From Propionibacterium sp. (GTDB taxonomy: Bacteria > Actinomycetota > Actinomycetes > Propionibacteriales > Propionibacteriaceae), in assembly GCA_012514785.1 (NCBI GenBank), contig JAAYZP010000064.1:1-10438 (forward strand): a stretch of DNA of 10,438 bases, given 5' to 3'. Of the stretch, positions 1 through 6,489 are shown piece by piece. Position 1 is the stretch's first letter. Every line of letters begins with the position of its first letter. The notes below the pieces were generated by a model that ran no database searches, had not been told where the DNA came from, and saw only the letters and a program-made list of their open reading frames with translations. Position numbers and translations under genes: made by a program.

Positions 1-672
1 GTGCACGTAGTGGAGGTCGTTGGAGGCCAGCAGCGGCAGGTCGACGTCCTTCGCCAGGCGCAGCAGGTCGGCGCGGACCTGGCGCTCGATGTCGAGGTCG
101 TGGTCCATGAGTTCGACGTAGAAGTTGCCCCTGCCGAAGATGTCGCGGAACTCGCCGGCCGCCTCGACCGCGTTCTTGTACTGCCCGAGCCTGAGGAACG
201 TCTGGACCTCGCCCGACGGGCAGCCTGTGGTGCCGATGAGGCCCTTGCCGTACTGGTTCAGGAGCTCGCGGTCCGCACGCGGCTTGTAGAAGAAGCCCTC
301 CAGCGAGCTGCGGCTGGCGAGCCGGAACAGGTTGTGCATGCCGGGGTTGTTGGCCGCCAGCAGGGTCATGTGGGTGTACGCGCCGCGGCTGGCGACGTCG
401 TCGCCCGTGCCGTCGCCGAACTGCACACGCTTGCGCTCGGAGCGGTGCGTGCGGGGCGTGAGATAGGACTCCAGCCCGATGATGGGCTTGACGTCGTAGT
501 CCTTGGAGGCCTTGTAGAACTCGTAGGCGCCGAAGAGGTTGCCGTGGTCCGTAATCGCGAGCGCGGGCATCCCCATGGACTCCGCACCCTTGAAGAGATC
601 GTGGATCCGGGCCGCACCATCCAACATCGAGAACTCGGTATGGGTGTGCAGATGGACGAACGACGACGACAC
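1..672 (-). CDS. dnaE: DNA polymerase III subunit alpha, N-terminal part (PHP domain), cut by window edge
   Basis: This is the first 224 codons of the replicative DNA polymerase III alpha subunit, which synthesises DNA at the replication fork; the gene runs off the left edge. The N-terminus carries the PHP signature HLHTHTEFSMLDGAA (residues 7-21), then ITDHGN (40-45), IIGLES (64-69), TTGCPSGEVQ (148-157) and SNDLHYVH at the edge. By recalled alignment with mycobacterial DnaE1, all nine PHP metal ligands are present: H9, H11, D18, H43, E68, H101, C151, D219 and H221. That fits an active 3'-5' proofreading exonuclease, unlike the degenerate E. coli PHP domain. The start is GTG at 672, because an AGGAGG (677-682) lies 4 nt upstream and the nearby ATG at 676 is out of frame. 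The reading frame is intact. It is divergent from the GH2 gene, with 84 bp between them. Whether it is dnaE1 or a second paralogue cannot be settled from this part; the likeness to DnaE1 favours the replicative enzyme. Confidence 0.95.
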   Translation of the reverse strand, partial: MSSSFVHLHTHTEFSMLDGAARIHDLFKGAESMGMPALAITDHGNLFGAYEFYKASKDYDVKPIIGLESYLTPRTHRSERKRVQFGDGTGDDVASRGAYTHMTLLAANNPGMHNLFRLASRSSLEGFFYKPRADRELLNQYGKGLIGTTGCPSGEVQTFLRLGQYKNAVEAAGEFRDIFGRGNFYVELMDHDLDIERQVRADLLRLAKDVDLPLLASNDLHYVH

Positions 673-676
673 GCAT

Positions 677-682
677 CCTCCT
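677..682 (-). promoter_or_regulatory. Shine-Dalgarno site deciding the GTG start of dnaE
   Basis: On the minus strand this reads AGGAGG, a perfect anti-16S match, 4 nt before GTG at 672. It supports GTG rather than the out-of-frame ATG in between. Confidence 0.75.
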
Positions 683-699
683 AGCAGTGATCGGAACTC

Positions 700-726
700 A
701 CCTTAGCGCGCATGGCGCCGGGCCAA
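700..726 (-). promoter_or_regulatory. Candidate dnaE promoter
   Basis: On the minus strand, TTGGCC (726-721) and TAAGGT (705-700, matching TAnnnT) are separated by 15 nt and lie upstream of the dnaE ribosome site. The -10 is a good actinobacterial match. The -35 is partial and the spacer is short, so this is a weak call. Confidence 0.35.
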
Positions 727-743
727 GGCTAGCGCCGCGGGCC

Positions 744-756
744 TAAGCTGACGTGC
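744..756 (+). promoter_or_regulatory. Candidate leaderless promoter (-10 TAAGCT) of the GH2-DUF2804 gene
   Basis: TAAGCT (744-749) matches the actinobacterial TAnnnT -10 consensus and ends exactly 7 nt before ATG 757. Transcription would therefore begin at or next to the start codon. No Shine-Dalgarno sequence precedes the ATG, which fits a leaderless mRNA. The same geometry occurs before two other genes in the window. No clear -35 box is visible. Confidence 0.5.
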
Positions 757-3519
757 ATGAGTGGCAACGACGTCCATCGGGTCCCCCTGCCCGAGTATCC
801 CCGTCCGCAGCTGGTCCGCGACTCCTACCTCACCCTGAACGGCCGGTGGGAGTACGCCATCGCGCCCGTCGACAGGCCGGAGCGGCCCGAGTTCACCGGG
901 GAGATCGTCGTGCCGTTCCCGCCGGAGGCGCCGCTGTCCGGGGTCGAGCGGATTCTCCAGCCCGACGAGTTCCTCTGGTACCGGCGCACCTTCACCCTGC
1001 CCGACGGGTTCGACGTCGGGCGCGTGCTGCTGCACTTCGGCGCCGTGGACCAGGACTGCGACGTGTGGATCGACGGCACGCCCGTCGGCGGACACGAGGG
1101 CGGCTACCTCCCCTTCCACCTGGACATCACCGACGCGCTCGACCGCGACGAGCACGAGCTCGTCGTGCGCGTGCGCGACGTCACCGAGACGTCGCACCGC
1201 ACCCGCGGCAAGCAGTCCCTGAACCCCGGCGGCATCTGGTACACGCCGGTCTCTGGCATCTGGCAGAGCGTATGGATCGAGTCGGTCCCGACGCTGCACG
1301 TGGAGAGGCTGGTGATCACGCCCTGGCTCGACGACGACGACGAGCTGGAGGTGCTCGTCGAGGCCGACGGGCCCGCCACCGCCCACGTCACGGTCCGCGC
1401 CGGCGACGAGGTCCTCGCCCGGGCCGACGTACCCGCGGGCACCCCGACCCGCATCCCCGTCCCCGGTGCCCGACGGTGGTCGCCCGAGGATCCGTTCCTG
1501 CATGACGTCGACGTGCGACTAGGCGATGACGAGGTGCGCAGCTACTTCGGCATGCGCTCCGTCGGCATCGGCGTCGACGCCGGCGGGCACGCCCGGCTCC
1601 TGCTCAACGGCGAGCCCTACCTCCACCGCGGCCTGCTCGACCAGGGGTACTGGCCCGACGGCCTGCTCACCGCCCCCAGCGACGAGGCCCTCGCCCGCGA
1701 CGTCGAGATCGCGAAGGAACTGGGGTTCAACACCCTGCGCAAGCACGTGAAGATCGAGCCGCTGCGCTGGTACTACCACTGCGACCGCCTGGGCGTGCTC
1801 GTCTGGCAGGACATGGTCTCCGGCGGCGAGCCGCCGTCGCGCGCGATCGCGCAGGGCCCCGTCGTCGTCCCGCTCCAGGCGCGCGACAACCGCTACCGGG
1901 CCTTCGGGCGCAAGGATGCGGCCGGTCGGGAGCAGTTCCTCGACGAACTCGACGGCATGGTGCGGCTGCTGCAGTCGGTGCCGTCGATCGCCGTGTGGGT
2001 GCCGTTCAACGAGGGTTGGGGGCAGTTCGACGCTCGCGAGGTGGCCGAGCGCGTGCGTCGCTCCGACCCTTCCCGGGTGATCGACCACGCCAGCGGCTGG
2101 CACGACCAGGGTGGCGGGGACATCGCCAGCGAGCACGTCTACTTCAAGGCGGTCAAGCCGTCCGACAAGGCGCTGGCCGGCCCGCGGGCGACGGCGGTGA
2201 CCGAATACGGCGGGTACGCGCACCGCGTGCCCCTGCACACGTGGAGCCAGCACGAATACGGGTACCGCAAGTTCAAGCACCGCGGGCGGTTGGCGTTGGC
2301 GTTCGAGAAGCTTCAGCGCACGGAGATTGAGCCCGCGATCGAGCGGGGGCTGGCAGCCTTCATCTACACCCAGCTGAGCGATGTGGAGAGCGAGACGAAC
2401 GGGCTGGTCACCTACGACCGCGAGGTGGTCAAGATCGACCCCGCCAAGTCGCGGGCGATCAACGACGCGCTCGACGAGGCCTTCCGCCGCTCGCTGGGCG
2501 AGCCTGCGCGCGCCATCCGCGTCGCCGAGCGCGAGATTACCGAGGCGATCTCGCTCACCCGCTCCGACGGCACCCTGAACCCGGACGCGGTGGGCTGGAC
2601 GCGGACCCCGATCATCAACACCGACGGCATCGCGTCGGGCCTGCGCGGCCTGGGGCGCAACAAGCGCTGGGAGTATTGGGCGGTCACGACGCCGAGCCAC
2701 ATCGTCGCGTTCACGATCTCGCACGTCGACTACGCCTGCGTGCTCGGCATGTGGGCGCTGGACCGCGCCACGGGCGAGACGGTCGCCGTCGACGCCGTGG
2801 TGCCGCCGGCCTCCGGGGTGGAGCTGCCCGGCACCCTCGGGCAGGGGCGCGCATACGCCCGCACGAAGAACCTGCTCCTGCGCGTCGACGAGGTGCCCTC
2901 CGGCAGCAGGCTCCGGGTGATGACCGACCGCGTCTCGTTCGACATCGTCGCCCACCTGCCGGCCGGCCACGAGTCCCTCGGCGTGGTGGTGCCGTGGACC
3001 GACAACCTGTTCCAGTACACGGTCAAGGATGTGGCGCGTCCAGCCACGGGCACGATCTGGTTCGACGGCGCCACCCACGACGTGTCGAAGGGGGCCTTCG
3101 CCACCCTCGACCACGGGCGCGGCCGCTGGCCGTACAAGGTGAGCTGGAACTGGGGTGCAGGCTCGGGGGTGGTGGGCCGCAAGCGCGTCGGCATCCAGGT
3201 GGGCGGGCAGTGGACCGACCGCACGGGCAGCGTCGAGAATGCGTTCTTCGTCGACGGGCGGATGCACAAGATCAGTCAGGAGTTGCTCTGGGACTACTCC
3301 CCCGAAGATTGGATGCGCCCCTGGCGCGTCACCGGCGACGGCGTCGACCTCCTGTTCACGCCCTTCCACGTGCGTGAGGCGAAGACCGACGTGAAGGTGT
3401 TCTCCTCGGAGACGTACCAGTGCTTCGGCGAGTGGTCGGGCAGCGTCGAGGCCGACGGTGGTTCGATCGCCTTCGAGGGCTTGACCGGCTGGGTGGAGGA
3501 CGTCCACAACCGCTGGTGA
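757..3519 (+). CDS. Glycoside hydrolase family 2 protein fused to a C-terminal DUF2804 domain
   Basis: This is a 920-residue two-part protein. Residues about 10-180 form the GH2 sugar-binding jelly roll (WYRRTF at 74-79, HEGGYLPF at 113-120). About 185-275 is an Ig-like domain, and about 285-575 a TIM barrel. In the barrel, VPFNEGWG holds the likely acid/base E419 and VTEYGG the likely nucleophile E483. A retaining exo-glycosidase is expected (beta-galactosidase, glucuronidase or mannosidase type); the substrate cannot be read from sequence. Residues about 588-920 are a complete DUF2804 domain, recognised by GTLNPDAVGW, RWEYWAV, HGRGRWPYKVSWNWGAGSG, GGQWTDRTG, ENAFFVDGRMHKI and DWMRPWRV. The function of that family is not established. 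No stop codon or plausible internal ATG/GTG start with a ribosome site separates the halves. There is no signal peptide, so it is probably cytoplasmic. ATG 757 was chosen because the GH2 homology begins soon after it and a -10 box sits 7 nt upstream. The gene stands alone, followed by the repeat region. Confidence 0.9.
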   Translation: MSGNDVHRVPLPEYPRPQLVRDSYLTLNGRWEYAIAPVDRPERPEFTGEIVVPFPPEAPLSGVERILQPDEFLWYRRTFTLPDGFDVGRVLLHFGAVDQDCDVWIDGTPVGGHEGGYLPFHLDITDALDRDEHELVVRVRDVTETSHRTRGKQSLNPGGIWYTPVSGIWQSVWIESVPTLHVERLVITPWLDDDDELEVLVEADGPATAHVTVRAGDEVLARADVPAGTPTRIPVPGARRWSPEDPFLHDVDVRLGDDEVRSYFGMRSVGIGVDAGGHARLLLNGEPYLHRGLLDQGYWPDGLLTAPSDEALARDVEIAKELGFNTLRKHVKIEPLRWYYHCDRLGVLVWQDMVSGGEPPSRAIAQGPVVVPLQARDNRYRAFGRKDAAGREQFLDELDGMVRLLQSVPSIAVWVPFNEGWGQFDAREVAERVRRSDPSRVIDHASGWHDQGGGDIASEHVYFKAVKPSDKALAGPRATAVTEYGGYAHRVPLHTWSQHEYGYRKFKHRGRLALAFEKLQRTEIEPAIERGLAAFIYTQLSDVESETNGLVTYDREVVKIDPAKSRAINDALDEAFRRSLGEPARAIRVAEREITEAISLTRSDGTLNPDAVGWTRTPIINTDGIASGLRGLGRNKRWEYWAVTTPSHIVAFTISHVDYACVLGMWALDRATGETVAVDAVVPPASGVELPGTLGQGRAYARTKNLLLRVDEVPSGSRLRVMTDRVSFDIVAHLPAGHESLGVVVPWTDNLFQYTVKDVARPATGTIWFDGATHDVSKGAFATLDHGRGRWPYKVSWNWGAGSGVVGRKRVGIQVGGQWTDRTGSVENAFFVDGRMHKISQELLWDYSPEDWMRPWRVTGDGVDLLFTPFHVREAKTDVKVFSSETYQCFGEWSGSVEADGGSIAFEGLTGWVEDVHNRW

Positions 3520-3685
3520 CCCTGGTCGCTTAGGTGGTTGAGAAGGATAGAAGCCACCTTCAACGATCGCTGGAATCTGGTCCCTGCCCAAGTCCAAGGT
3601 GGTTCCTGAGCTTGGTCGAAGGGCCAACCAGCAAGTGCCGAGAGTGATCTCCGATAACCATTCGGGACGTGCCCGCCCTCTTTGA

Positions 3686-3785
3686 TGGTTGAGCTCCCGG
3701 CGCGAGGAACGAGCTCCGGGAAGGTCGAAACCAACCTCAGCGCCCGCTGAGACCCAGTCCCTGCACAAGCTCAGGCGGTTTCGAC
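3686..3785 (+). repeat. Long direct repeat, copy A
   Basis: These 100 nt align to 3962-3983 plus 4034-4111 with only two mismatches (CA versus TC just after CGCTGAGACC). They run from TGGTTGAGCTCCCGG to GGCGGTTTCGAC. The near identity, against the decayed neighbouring unit B, suggests recent duplication or gene conversion. Confidence 0.85.
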
Positions 3786-3814
3786 CACGCCGCAGGGCTG
3801 ACGCCCGGCGACGG

Positions 3815-3845
3815 CTCAACCAGCAAGAGCCGCCTGCTGGTTGAG
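3815..3845. repeat. Perfect 11-bp hairpin at the unit A/B junction
   Basis: CTCAACCAGCA (3815-3825) pairs perfectly with TGCTGGTTGAG (3835-3845) around a 9-nt loop. There is no T-tract, so this looks like a REP-type structural element rather than an intrinsic terminator, though it could protect an mRNA 3' end. Confidence 0.7.
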
Positions 3846-3920
3846 TTCCCGGTGCGAGGGGCGAGCTCCGTGCCCGCTGAGACCTGGTCCCTGCGCAAGT
3901 CCGGGGTGGTTTTGACGGAC
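3838..3920 (+). repeat. Diverged and internally deleted repeat, copy B
   Basis: This copy begins TGGTTGAGTTCCCGG, continues GCGAGCTCCG, then jumps directly to TGCCCGCTGAGACC. It lacks about 22 nt that copies A and C keep (the GGAAGGTCGAAACCAACC part). It ends with GGTGGTTTTGACGGAC. It is an older or degraded member of the array. Confidence 0.7.
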
Positions 3921-3961
3921 GCTCGCTGGCGCTCGCTGCTCAACCCTCAAGCACCACTCGC

Positions 3962-4111
3962 TGGTTGAGCTCCCGGCGCGAGGTGGTTCGTGAGTTCGTG
4001 CCGCGACGAAGTCGCTGCACGATGGTCGAAGGGAACGAGCTCCGGGAAGGTCGAAACCAACCTCAGCGCCCGCTGAGACCTCGTCCCTGCACAAGCTCAG
4101 GCGGTTTCGAC
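3962..4111 (+). repeat. Long direct repeat, copy C, with a 50-nt insert
   Basis: This is the partner of copy A. The first 22 nt (3962-3983) and last 78 nt (4034-4111) match copy A with two mismatches overall. The 50 nt at 3984-4033 have no counterpart in copy A and contain their own hairpin. Confidence 0.85.
3998..4020. repeat. 10-bp hairpin inside the 50-nt insert of copy C
   Basis: GTGCCGCGAC (3998-4007) pairs with GTCGCTGCAC (4011-4020) with one mismatch and a 3-nt GAA loop. It lies wholly within the segment that distinguishes copy C from copy A. Confidence 0.6.
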
Positions 4112-4125
4112 GGACGCAAGCTGCT

Positions 4126-4152
4126 CAACCAGCAAGAGCCATCTGCTGGTTG
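4126..4152. repeat. 9-bp hairpin at the end of the repeat array
   Basis: CAACCAGCA (4126-4134) pairs with TGCTGGTTG (4144-4152) around a 9-nt loop, AGAGCCATC. The matching loop at 3826-3834 is AGAGCCGCC, so the whole junction is repeated. It lies just past the 3' end of the minus-strand Hpt-like gene (stop at 4167-4165) and could act as its transcript end. Confidence 0.55.
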
Positions 4153-4164
4153 CGTCGGCGCCGG

Positions 4165-4545
4165 CTACGCGGTGGCGAAGGGCCGCGCGAGGAAGGAGCG
4201 AAGCTCGCGCTCGGTCGCTGCTGCGAGCTGACGGAGGCCGGTCATGAACTCCTTCTGCACGTCGGGCCGCGGCCAGTGTGGGTTGGCGACGAGATAGCTC
4301 TCGGCCTCGCGTATCAGCTGTGACAACGCGGTGGCGCCAGCCATCGCCGAAGACGTGCGCAGGCTGAGCGCTGCGTCCTGCCAGTCGTCGAGGTCCTGCG
4401 CGTCCAGGGCATGGTCGAGTCGCTCGACCCGCTGGTCGAGCATGGTTGCGTAGCGATCCACGAAGCGGTGGAGCGCGTCGAGGTCACCGAGCTGTTCGCC
4501 CAGTTCGGCCAGCTCCGTGGCGTCGAGCACAGGTGCGATGGTCAT
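4165..4545 (-). CDS. Hpt-like domain protein lacking the phospho-accepting histidine
   Basis: The 126 residues fit the size and helical layout of a histidine phosphotransfer (Hpt) domain. There is an acidic, Leu-rich first half (LDALHRFVDRYATMLDQRVERLDHAL), then AALSLRTSSAMAGATALSQL at residues 58-77, then a closing helix. In canonical Hpt proteins the motif is A-H-x-L-K-G-S-S/A; here leucine 60 stands at the His position and Thr replaces the Gly. It should therefore not relay phosphate, but could bind a response regulator or kinase as a scaffold. The start is ATG 4545, with only a weak GGGAGGGG about 13 nt upstream. There is no signal peptide. It is divergent from the SipW operon with 236 bp between, which hints at but does not prove a regulatory link. 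The alternative is an unrelated small helical protein; the fold assignment rests on pattern matching. Confidence 0.65.
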   Translation of the reverse strand: MTIAPVLDATELAELGEQLGDLDALHRFVDRYATMLDQRVERLDHALDAQDLDDWQDAALSLRTSSAMAGATALSQLIREAESYLVANPHWPRPDVQKEFMTGLRQLAAATERELRSFLARPFATA

Positions 4546-4623
4546 GAACCAATGCTCGCCCCTCCCGCGCTCAAGTGGGTCCGAGTTTCCCCAAAGATTC
4601 GCTCAAGACTCGCCAAACACAAG

Positions 4624-4641
4624 GAATCCGCAGAATCCGCA
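4624..4641 (+). repeat. Perfect tandem 9-mer upstream of the SipW operon
   Basis: GAATCCGCA occurs twice in direct succession, followed by a partial third, CGGAACGCG. It lies in the 236-bp divergent intergenic region, about 140 nt upstream of the first secreted-protein gene. It may be a binding site for a regulator; no factor can be named. Confidence 0.4.
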
Positions 4642-4767
4642 CGGAACGCGTTGAAGGAAATTTTCGCTGAGTTTGGGGTTGGCCCGGCGGGCTACTTGAG
4701 GTCGGGCGACTTGAATTCCTCATGTCGAAACAACCAGCGGCACTCGGGGGACACCGGGCCGCAGATC

Positions 4768-4774
4768 AGAAGGA
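4768..4774 (+). promoter_or_regulatory. Ribosome binding site fixing the start of the first secreted protein
   Basis: AGAAGGA lies 7 nt before ATG 4782. It selects this start over the in-frame ATG at 4722, which would add 20 hydrophilic residues ahead of the signal peptide. Confidence 0.7.
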
Positions 4775-4781
4775 CACAGAC

Positions 4782-5297
4782 ATGAACAAGATGTTCAAGG
4801 GCGCAGCACTCACCGGCCTCGGCGTCGCACTCCTGCTCGGCGGGGGCGGCACCCTTGCCGTCTGGAATGCTGCGGCGGAGACGGACGCCGGCCAGATCGT
4901 GGCGGGCGACCTGAACCTGGAGGCGGACGCCGGCGTGTGGACGTCGGACCTGGCCGGTGGGGCCATCGACATCGAGGACTACCTCGTCGTGCCGGGCGAG
5001 ACGCTGACCTTCACGCAGCCGCTGTCGATCACGCTCGAGGGCAACCAACTCGCCGCCGATTTCACCGTCACGGGCACCAGCGCGGCGAACGGCTTCGCCT
5101 CGGGCACCGTCGACGTGACGACGACGCTCAACGGCCAGCCCGTCGGTGACGGCCTCCGGCTGACCGAGTCGGCGAAGGCCAGCTCCGCCGTCACGACGTT
5201 CGCGTTCGACGCCGACGGCCGGGAGAGCGTCAACGCCGAGTACGACTTCTCGAAGGTCGGCTACGCGCTCGATCAGGTCGTTCCCGGGACCAACTGA
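4782..5297 (+). CDS. Secreted protein with alternate (SipW-type) signal peptide
   Basis: This 171-residue exported protein has a short basic N-terminus (MNKMFKG), a hydrophobic Gly/Leu-rich core (residues 8-23) and a likely cut in TLA-VWN after residue 26. Mature strands then follow, with NAAAETDAGQIVAGDLNLEA, a VVPGETLTFTQPL segment (about 70-82) and many Thr/Val beta-strand stretches. This is the layout of the actinobacterial alternate-signal-peptide family and resembles TasA/camelysin-type substrates of SipW peptidases. It has no cysteine and no sorting motif. It begins a four-gene run that contains its own candidate peptidase, sipW, about 600 nt downstream. The inferred role is as a surface fibre or coat subunit. 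The family assignment is fairly sure; the biological role is a guess. Confidence 0.82.
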   Translation: MNKMFKGAALTGLGVALLLGGGGTLAVWNAAAETDAGQIVAGDLNLEADAGVWTSDLAGGAIDIEDYLVVPGETLTFTQPLSITLEGNQLAADFTVTGTSAANGFASGTVDVTTTLNGQPVGDGLRLTESAKASSAVTTFAFDADGRESVNAEYDFSKVGYALDQVVPGTN

Positions 5298-5329
5298 CCC
5301 AATCGTCCAGCAGCCTGCCAACACCTGTG

Positions 5330-5336
5330 AGGGGGG
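5330..5336 (+). promoter_or_regulatory. Ribosome binding site of the second secreted protein
   Basis: AGGGGGG lies 8 nt before ATG 5345 and marks that codon as the start, rather than the in-frame GTG at 5327, which overlaps this site. Confidence 0.65.
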
Positions 5337-5344
5337 AACCACAC

Positions 5345-5893
5345 ATGCGCACCAAGAAGTCTCTGCAGCTCACTGCACTGATGCTGGGCGCGGTGTCGGC
5401 AGGTCTGCTGGGTGTCCAAGGTGCATGGGCGCTGTGGGGAGTCCATGCACCGTCGGGTGCCGGCACGGTTCGCGCGGCGGATTTCCGCGTCGAACTGAAC
5501 GGCACGCCAATGGATGTCGGAGGTGTCGCGCTGCAGCAAGAAGCAGCACTGACCCCGACGACGCCGTTGCATGCCAGCGTCCACGTGGCCAACGCCACCG
5601 ACGCCGGCGCCCCGTTCACCGTCGAAGTCGTCATGGGGGCGGCTTCGGTGGGCGGGACATCGAGCCAGGTTCTGGCCGATCACCTCACCGTTGAGTCCGC
5701 CGTCGCGCCTTCCTCCGGGGAGTGCGCGGGGGCGGACTTTGGTGAGTCAGCTTCCACCCACATCGCCAAGGGTGACGCGGCGACGTTCTGCCTGCGCGTC
5801 AGCCTGCCCGACGACGCACCCGCGACGCTGCAGGCCCTGTCCGCGGGCATCACCCTTCCTCTGACTGCCACGCAACTTCCACTAGGCCCATGA
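5345..5893 (+). CDS. Second SipW-type secreted protein
   Basis: This 182-residue protein has a basic start (MRTKKS), a hydrophobic core to about residue 26 and a likely cut in AWA-LWG after residue 29. The mature part is rich in Ala, Val and Thr and predicted to be beta-strand. It has just two cysteines (GECAGADF and TFCLRV, about 30 residues apart) that could form a disulfide outside the cell. The shared W at +2 of the cut and the neighbouring peptidase gene support its being a SipW substrate. It differs clearly from the first subunit beyond the signal region, so the two are not simple duplicates. It starts 47 nt after the first subunit gene, and its stop overlaps the sipW start as ATGA (5890-5893), so the two are translationally coupled. 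I do not recognise the mature domain. Confidence 0.75.
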   Translation: MRTKKSLQLTALMLGAVSAGLLGVQGAWALWGVHAPSGAGTVRAADFRVELNGTPMDVGGVALQQEAALTPTTPLHASVHVANATDAGAPFTVEVVMGAASVGGTSSQVLADHLTVESAVAPSSGECAGADFGESASTHIAKGDAATFCLRVSLPDDAPATLQALSAGITLPLTATQLPLGP

Positions 5894-6489
5894 TGTTCCA
5901 GCCACCCCGATTCCGCTTCGCCCCGACGACCACCCGACAGTCCCCGCTCCTCACCGGGCTCCAGTGGGCCGGCAACGCCGTCTCCTTCGTGCTGCTGTGC
6001 GCGGCAGCGCTCGCGGCGATCGTGCTGCTCGTCATCCCGTTCGTGAGCGGGTCGCAGACCTACACCGTGCTGACGAGCTCCATGGCGCCCGCGTACGCTC
6101 CCGGGACGTTCCTCGTCGTGAAGCCCACGGACTTCACCACCCTCGAAGTGGGCGACGTCGTCACCTACCAGCTGCACTCCGGGCGCCCCGAAGTCGTCAC
6201 GCACCGCATCACCGGCTTCACCGCAGACCAGGACGGCGATCGGCTGCTGATCACCAAGGGCGACAACAACGACCTCACCGACCCGAACCCGGTGATGGAG
6301 ATCCAGATGCGCGGCGAGCTGTTCTACGCCGTGCCGGGCGTCGGGTTCGTCGCCAACCACCTCGGCAACTCCAATCGTGGGCTCGCGGTGACGGTCGCCG
6401 CCGTCGCCTTGATCGGCTACGGCATCATCACGATGGCCCGCCAGTTCCGACGCAAGGGCGACGTCGAGTCGGCGGGGGCGGCGCAGTGA
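5890..6489 (+). CDS. sipW: Signal peptidase I, SipW/ER type (family S26B)
   Basis: This 199-residue membrane peptidase removes signal peptides from exported proteins. It has an N-terminal membrane segment (about 28-52), the nucleophile motif LTSSMAPAYAPG with Ser64, VVTHRI with His105 and TKGDNND with Asp125, then a C-terminal membrane segment (about 163-183). Histidine in place of the usual lysine general base marks the archaeal/ER-like SipW class rather than LepB. In Bacillus such enzymes process the biofilm fibre protein TasA; that role is carried over here by inference. It overlaps the upstream substrate gene by 4 nt (ATGA) and the downstream mini-gene by 4 nt (GTGA). This makes a tightly coupled unit of substrate, substrate, peptidase and mini-substrate. 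ATG 5890 was chosen for the coupling; ATG 5893 would also be possible and removes one residue. Confidence 0.9.
   Translation: MMFQPPRFRFAPTTTRQSPLLTGLQWAGNAVSFVLLCAAALAAIVLLVIPFVSGSQTYTVLTSSMAPAYAPGTFLVVKPTDFTTLEVGDVVTYQLHSGRPEVVTHRITGFTADQDGDRLLITKGDNNDLTDPNPVMEIQMRGELFYAVPGVGFVANHLGNSNRGLAVTVAAVALIGYGIITMARQFRRKGDVESAGAAQ

Larger units (their letters stand above)
3533..4155. repeat. Gene-free region holding a tandem array of degenerate MITE/REP-like repeats
   Basis: The 645 bp between the GH2 stop and the end of the Hpt-like gene hold no convincing gene. They contain three repeat units. Each opens with TGGTTGAG, runs through a GCCCGCTGAGACC...TCCCTG core and a TTTCGAC or TTTTGAC box, and closes with CTCAACC(A). 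Unit A is about 3686-3822, unit B 3838-3945 and unit C 3962-4131. A more decayed relative lies at about 3566-3630 (TGGTCCCTG, CAAGTCC, TGGTCGAAGG, CCAACCAGCAAG). The inverted ends are 7-8 bp long, so each unit resembles a miniature inverted-repeat or BIME-type element. I recall similar TGGTTGAG/TTTCGAC strings from intergenic DNA of other GC-rich actinobacteria, but have not checked this. Open frames crossing the region have repeat-derived codons and no recognisable product. Confidence 0.8.

Noticed and set aside
1..684. A 227-codon open frame on the plus strand opposite dnaE
   Set aside because: It mirrors the DnaE coding strand and has a repetitive Val/Ala/Glu composition without motifs.
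3532..3559. Terminator after the GH2-DUF2804 gene
   Set aside because: AGGTGG/CCACCT gives only a 6-bp stem with a 16-nt loop and no T-tract, too weak to call.
1519..3819. A 766-codon open frame on the minus strand, opposite the GH2-DUF2804 gene
   Set aside because: It is antisense to a gene with clear homology throughout. Its protein is a low-complexity mix of Arg, Ala, Val, Gly and Asp with no recognisable motif, typical of a mirror frame in GC-rich DNA.
3686..4131. Possible CRISPR array
   Set aside because: Repeat units are long, irregular (about 108-170 nt), diverged and have inverted ends. There are no short regular repeats with unique spacers and no cas genes.
3965..4231. An 88-codon plus-strand frame, and minus-strand frames within 3737-4094
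   Set aside because: They are made almost wholly of repeat units and hairpins, with no homology or ribosome site.
4722..4781. Longer N-terminus for the first secreted protein
   Set aside because: It would put 20 hydrophilic residues before a signal peptide. The ATG at 4782 has a well placed AGAAGGA.
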